A stretch of DNA of 10,359 nucleotides from Nitrospiraceae bacterium. Lineage in GTDB: Bacteria > Nitrospirota > Nitrospiria > Nitrospirales > UBA8639. Both the position numbers and the translations under genes were made by a program. The notes under the pieces were generated by a model. The model was not told the origin of the DNA. It searched no databases and saw only the letters and a program-made list of their open reading frames with translations. Positions 7,380 through 10,359 of this stretch are shown in pieces. How positions within the stretch are numbered: position 1 is the first letter of the stretch; each line of letters begins with the position of its first letter. The stretch lies in assembly GCA_003523945.1 (NCBI GenBank), contig DOFS01000217.1:1-10359 (forward strand). Direction: 5' to 3'.

Positions 7380-7556
7380 GATACTTCTCCTTGGTTAAAA
7401 AAGTTAACGTGCTATTCGCCTAACGCTTGTTGTGGCCAATGGCCCAACGAATCCTCCCCCTAATGACCCGCCACGAATGATGGGTCCGTTGATCTCACCG
7501 ATTATTCCTTGCCCCTCCTTTCTTTGTGTCTCAAGCCTGAAATGATTCTTTTTGGG

Positions 7557-7590
7557 ATTCTACATACAGCAACCTGAAGCCTCCCTGAAA
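7557..7590 (-). promoter_or_regulatory. PmrA/QseB-like box and -10 facing the BOF gene
   Basis: Read on the minus strand, TTTCAG (7590-7585), five bases, CTTCAG (7579-7574), eleven bases, then TAGAAT (7562-7557). The direct repeat with an 11-base period placed 11 bases before a near-consensus -10 is the arrangement expected of an OmpR-family activator that replaces a -35 element. Predicted transcription would begin near 7550, leaving a leader of about 170 bases before the BOF gene. The same layout occurs at 7596-7629 and 8630-8663. Confidence 0.6.
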
Positions 7591-7595
7591 ATTCA

Positions 7596-7629
7596 TTTCA
7601 GCCTGGCTTAAATGTTGGATTGTTAGGAT
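7596..7629 (+). promoter_or_regulatory. PmrA/QseB-like box and -10 facing the barrel gene
   Basis: TTTCAG (7596-7601), five bases, CTTAAA (7607-7612), eleven bases, TAGGAT (7624-7629). The 17-base box matches the one at 8630-8646 at 13 positions, and its -10 and spacing are identical. TTCCAG and AGGG also recur just downstream in both copies. The predicted leader to the ATG at 7690 is about 50 bases. Confidence 0.65.
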
Positions 7630-7689
7630 TCGATTCCAGACAGGGGCAGGGTTTTGAACAGAATGAGAAAGGACGGAGAAAAAATTAGA

Positions 7690-8421
7690 ATGAAAGTTTT
7701 ATCAATTTTAGCCTGGCTTCCTTTCTTAATTACTATTCCGGTTATGAGCTACGCATCTGAAAGGGAAACCTATGGCGACTCACCTCGTCTCCCCGAACCC
7801 ATGGTCTTTGACTTAGCGTTGCCGCCGGGAGCGAAGAAAAATGAGTATGAGTACAATACCTTGACGTTGTTTCAATATAATTTCGAAGATGATGCCCTCG
7901 ATTGGAATCCTGAATTCGAGTACGCCTATGCCGATGGATATAGTGTGGAGGTTGAATTCCCAGTGCAAAATTCTTCACTAGAAGCCTATAAGCTGTCGTT
8001 GCAGGGTACATTTAATGTTCTCAGGAATAGTCAGTTTCTTCATGGATGGCAATACATCGGAGAATATTATCGGCATCGCAAAGAACTTGAAAATACGTTG
8101 CTCTATCTGTTTGGTTTTCAAATCAATCAACATTGGAGTACGCTGAATATGATGGGCTTGCGTCTGTCTGACGCGAGTTCCAAAGGGCGTCTCGAACGAT
8201 TAGTTAATGGAAGCCTTTTTTTTTCACCCTCGAAAAACATAACAATGGGATTTGAAGTAAATTGGGAATCCCGCCCCTATCGTTCTGATAGATTATTAGT
8301 CATGCCTCAATTGCATATTCCCTTAACCACACATGGGAGTATCCAATTGGGATTCGGGATGCTACGGGCAGACCATCAGAACTTTCCAGATGTGGCCTCC
8401 CGGATCATTTTCAGATTCTGA
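7690..8421 (+). CDS. Predicted outer-membrane beta-barrel protein
   Basis: I place the start at the ATG at 7690, where a clean signal peptide begins ('MKVLSILAWLPFLITIPVMS', cleavage after Ala22). GGAG (7675-7678) is 11 bases upstream. An ATG at 7663 and a TTG at 7654 are in-frame alternatives that would add a charged extension. The 243-residue product has regularly alternating strands, aromatic girdle residues ('NTLTLFQYNFEDDALDWNPE', 'GWQYIGEYYRHRKE') and a C-terminal strand ending in Phe ('RIIFRF'), which is the usual signal for outer-membrane barrel insertion. About ten strands would fit the length. The specific family and any transported substrate are unknown. It diverges from the BOF gene and precedes the PepSY-regulator-kinase genes, with which it shares a promoter layout, so it is probably part of the same response. 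Confidence 0.8.
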   Translation: MKVLSILAWLPFLITIPVMSYASERETYGDSPRLPEPMVFDLALPPGAKKNEYEYNTLTLFQYNFEDDALDWNPEFEYAYADGYSVEVEFPVQNSSLEAYKLSLQGTFNVLRNSQFLHGWQYIGEYYRHRKELENTLLYLFGFQINQHWSTLNMMGLRLSDASSKGRLERLVNGSLFFSPSKNITMGFEVNWESRPYRSDRLLVMPQLHIPLTTHGSIQLGFGMLRADHQNFPDVASRIIFRF

Positions 8422-8629
8422 TATCGCAGGGAAATACCACACGGGCAATTTGACAATAACTGTCTTGGAACCTCTCAACGCGTGTCTGGTAAGGAGAGTG
8501 AAACGCATGTCTGCCTGTAGGGACCATGCTGAAAAAATTTCACAAACGACAACGACATTCTAAGGAGTGCCCTTTTTATAGATGACCCACAATGTATTTT
8601 CCGTATCCTGATTCCAGACTGAACAGGCA

Positions 8630-8663
8630 TTTAAGCTTGACTTAAGGTTGGTCCTGATAGGAT
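8630..8663 (+). promoter_or_regulatory. PmrA/QseB-like box and promoter of the PepSY-regulator-kinase operon
   Basis: TTTAAG (8630-8635), CTTGA, CTTAAG (8641-8646), eleven bases, TAGGAT (8658-8663). The repeat fits the known PmrA-box form YTTAAK-N5-YTTAAK exactly. A TTGACT (8637-8642) embedded in it could serve as a weak -35, 15 bases from the -10. Predicted transcription begins near 8670, about 45 bases before the PepSY start. Its position ahead of the regulator's own operon suggests positive autoregulation. Confidence 0.7.
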
Positions 8664-8714
8664 GTGGTTCCAGGTAGGGTCCCGTCATGGGTGTCCAGAG
8701 AAGGGAGGGAGAGG

Positions 8715-9062
8715 ATGAAGTGCTATGGGCAGAGAAAATTTAGAATTGATTTGATTCTTCTGAGATTGTTCCTAGGACTCACTGTTGCCCTGTTCGGATT
8801 TCTCTCCCCGGCATACCCGGATGACGACATCGTCGAATATCAACAATTGAAGGCCGAGGTGATTCCTGTCGAACAATTGTTCCAACAGGTGAAGAGAGAG
8901 TTTGAGGGAATCATTCTTGAATTGGAATTGGAGGAGGAGGATTTGCGCTGGATCTATGAGGTCAAGTTGCTGACCCCTCAGGGCAATGTTCTAAAAATCA
9001 ACTACGATGCCAAATCGATGGCCCTTCTCACGGTCAAGGGGCAGAGAGACCACTCACCATGA
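8715..9062 (+). CDS. Exported or membrane-anchored PepSY-domain protein
   Basis: The ATG at 8715 is preceded by a strong purine-rich ribosome site (GGGAGGGAGAGG); an in-frame start at 8664 would overlap the predicted promoter. The product has 115 residues. Residues 1-34 are a signal peptide with a charged head and the core 'LRLFLGLTVALFGFLSP'. Residues 50-108 form a PepSY domain: a helix ('VEQLFQQVKREF'), then 'EGIILELELEEEDLRWIYEV' and 'NVLKINYDAKSMALL'. PepSY proteins act in the envelope and are often encoded with PhoPQ/QseBC-like systems, where they are thought to modulate sensing or protease activity. The stop codon overlaps an ATG (ATGA at 9059-9062), pointing to translational coupling with what follows. 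Confidence 0.85.
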   Translation: MKCYGQRKFRIDLILLRLFLGLTVALFGFLSPAYPDDDIVEYQQLKAEVIPVEQLFQQVKREFEGIILELELEEEDLRWIYEVKLLTPQGNVLKINYDAKSMALLTVKGQRDHSP

Positions 9063-9094
9063 CAAGGACCGTTTGTCTCCCGTTCATTCCATGA
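9059..9094 (+). other. 11-codon bridging frame between PepSY and regulator genes
   Basis: The frame ATG...TGA encodes 'MTRTVCLPFIP'. Its ATG overlaps the PepSY stop (ATGA) and its TGA overlaps the response-regulator start (ATGA at 9091-9094). The regulator ATG lacks a clear ribosome site, so ribosomes may reach it by two rounds of termination and restart through this frame. Whether the peptide is made is unknown. Confidence 0.35.
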
Positions 9095-9762
9095 GAGTGC
9101 TCGTTGTTGAAGATAACCCACAAGTGGCCAGGCAAATAGCCGCTGCGCTGCAGCGAGGCGCGTATGTCGTGGATGTGGTCTCCGATGGTGAGGAAGGGGA
9201 GTTTTTCGGCCTGACGGAATCCTACGATGCGGTGATTCTTGATCTGGGTCTTCCGAAATGTGAAGGCTTGACGGTGTTGCAACGTTGGCGCCAGGCGGGA
9301 CGCACGATGCCTGTGCTTATTTTAACTGCGAGAGATACCTGGCGGGAAAAAGTGTTGGGTTTACGGGCGGGCGCGGATGATTACCTTACCAAACCCTTTG
9401 AAGTTGAAGAAGTTGTGGCTCGAATAGAGGCGCTCATTCGGCGGGCTGCGGGCCATGCCAGCGCGGTTCTGGCCTGGGGTTCGGTCACCCTCGACCCGAG
9501 TAGCCAACGGGTGACCATCCGCGATCAACCCGTGGAGATGACTGCGCTGGAATTTCGTACCTTATCGTATTTTCTCCATCATCCTCATGCCATCATTTCT
9601 AAAACCGAACTCACGGAACATATTTACAATCAGGACTTCGATCTGGATTCTAATGTGATCGAAGTCTTAATCAATCGATTGAGAAAGAAACTGGGGGCCT
9701 CTTTTATCAGTACTCACCGGGGTAAGGGATACCAACTCACCGCGTTCGATCATGAAACGTAA
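9091..9762 (+). CDS. OmpR/PhoB-family response regulator (PhoP/QseB-like)
   Basis: I place the start at the ATG at 9091 because the receiver domain begins there ('MRVLVVEDNP'), although the frame is open upstream. The product is 223 residues, normal for the family. The receiver domain (1-118) has Glu7/Asp8, phospho-acceptor Asp51 ('VILDLGLP'), Thr79 ('LILTARD') and Lys101 ('YLTKPF'), so the full set of active-site residues is present. The winged-helix DNA-binding domain (about 125-217) shows 'MTALEFRTLSYFL', the recognition-helix region 'SNVIEVLINRLRKKLG' and the wing 'HRGKGYQL'. It should be phosphorylated by the kinase encoded downstream. The three shared promoter boxes at 7557-7590, 7596-7629 and 8630-8663 are its natural candidate targets. 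Its end overlaps the kinase start by 11 bases. Confidence 0.95.
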   Translation: MRVLVVEDNPQVARQIAAALQRGAYVVDVVSDGEEGEFFGLTESYDAVILDLGLPKCEGLTVLQRWRQAGRTMPVLILTARDTWREKVLGLRAGADDYLTKPFEVEEVVARIEALIRRAAGHASAVLAWGSVTLDPSSQRVTIRDQPVEMTALEFRTLSYFLHHPHAIISKTELTEHIYNQDFDLDSNVIEVLINRLRKKLGASFISTHRGKGYQLTAFDHET

Positions 9763-10359
9763 CACGCTGGCCCTGCGCCTCCTGATTCTTTCGAGTGTCT
9801 GGGTGGTGGTGACTCTTGTGGTAGTGGGTGTGCTGTTAATGCTTCTGTTTCGCTCGCATGTGGAACGCCGATTTGATGATTTCTTGTTTGACCAGCTCAA
9901 GGGCAATATTGCGGCCAGCGACATTTCTACCAGGTCTGGAGCGTTAGAGATGACATGGATGCCTTCCAACCTTCGCTTTCACCGGCCCTTATCCGGTTGG
10001 TATTGGCAGATCCTCGAAAACGGGAAATTGGTCGCCCGCTCCCGCTCTCTGTGGCAGCATACCTTAAAGGTCATCGATCCGGGCATCGGTACCGGTTTGC
10101 AAAATCAGGCTCTCACGGGGCCCGCCGGAATGCCGTTGCGCGGTCTCGTGGAAAATGTCACCTTGCCCGATTCACAATCCTCCTTTACGTTTGTGGTGGC
10201 GGGTCCCGTTTCCAATATTGATCAGGATGTCCACGAATTTTCTAAAATGTTGTTGATCACGTTGATGGCATTGGGGGTAGGACTGGTGAGTGCCGTTTTC
10301 TTTCAGATCCGGATTGGGTTACGCCCACTATCCCGGTTGCAACAGGCTTTGGCGGAAAC
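9752..10359 (+). CDS. Sensor histidine kinase, PhoQ/QseC-like, 3' end outside window
   Basis: The ATG at 9752 overlaps the regulator stop by 11 bases, typical of a coupled two-component pair. At least 202 residues are encoded before the window ends. Helix 1 is about residues 10-33 ('LILSSVWVVVTLVVVGVLLM'). A periplasmic sensor domain of about 130 residues follows, with 'GWYWQI', 'SRSLW' and 'FVVAGPVSNIDQDVHEF', characteristic of a PhoQ-like kinase group often found next to PepSY genes. Helix 2 is about 165-186 ('MLLITLMALGVGLVSAVFF') and a HAMP segment begins at 'IRIGLRPLSRLQQAL'. The dimerisation and ATPase domains lie beyond the window, so catalytic residues cannot be checked. The signal sensed is unknown. 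Confidence 0.9.
   Translation, partial: MKRNTLALRLLILSSVWVVVTLVVVGVLLMLLFRSHVERRFDDFLFDQLKGNIAASDISTRSGALEMTWMPSNLRFHRPLSGWYWQILENGKLVARSRSLWQHTLKVIDPGIGTGLQNQALTGPAGMPLRGLVENVTLPDSQSSFTFVVAGPVSNIDQDVHEFSKMLLITLMALGVGLVSAVFFQIRIGLRPLSRLQQALAE

Noticed and set aside
7624..7645. GGATTCGATTCC, resembling a tRNA T-arm
   Set aside because: No acceptor, D or anticodon stems can be built around it, and it falls in the predicted barrel-gene promoter and leader.
8507..8563. 18-codon frame with AAGGAG ten bases upstream
   Set aside because: Too short and of low-complexity composition (ends in repeated Thr) with no recognisable family; a good ribosome-like site alone is not enough.
8562..8577. AAGG-N5-CCTT plus T-run as terminator of the barrel gene
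   Set aside because: The stem is only four base pairs, too weak to support the call.
8664..8714. 17-residue N-terminal extension of the PepSY protein
   Set aside because: The strong ribosome site and signal peptide fit the ATG at 8715, and the extension would begin at the predicted -10 region.
1..10359. CRISPR array, IS element or prophage
   Set aside because: I saw no regular direct-repeat and spacer pattern and no transposase, integrase or phage structural genes.

Overview
The window is about 50% GC and reads like a chromosomal region of a free-living, diderm bacterium. Exported proteins, an outer-membrane barrel ending in Phe and an OmpR/PhoQ-type two-component pair support a Gram-negative envelope. 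The mix of genes, plus a GC-rich intergenic element at 5340-5460 that resembles sequences I associate from memory with Nitrospira genomes, suggests Nitrospirota. That taxonomic guess is an inference of moderate to low confidence.

The left part (1-4618) holds four plus-strand genes. They are an unrecognised, possibly 5'-truncated protein (5-727), a two-helix membrane protein (892-1539), an exported trypsin-like protease domain fused to an FGE/SUMF1-type domain (1728-3125), and an extended-SDR epimerase/reductase (3632-4618). They are separated by 160-500 base gaps, so they do not form a tight operon.

The middle part (4619-6924) has a small minus-strand protein (4948-5202), an apparent dispersed repeat with a strong hairpin (5340-5514), a DUF502 membrane protein (5615-6214), and about 700 bases with no convincing gene apart from two minus-strand open frames that may be remnants.

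The right part (6925-10359) is the most interesting. A minus-strand BOF/YgiW-type OB-fold gene (6925-7379) diverges from an outer-membrane barrel gene (7690-8421). These are followed by a PepSY protein, an OmpR-family response regulator and a PhoQ/QseC-like kinase that runs off the window. The BOF gene appears split from its own signal peptide by an in-frame TGA.

Three promoters in this right part, one each for the BOF gene, the barrel gene and the PepSY-regulator-kinase operon, share one layout: a direct repeat YTTMAG-N5-CTTMAR, then exactly 11 bases, then a TAGRAT -10 hexamer. This resembles the sites of PmrA/PhoP/QseB-type activators. The simplest reading is an autoregulated envelope-stress regulon in which the regulator at 9091-9762 controls its own operon and the two divergent envelope genes. 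This is inferred from sequence alone.
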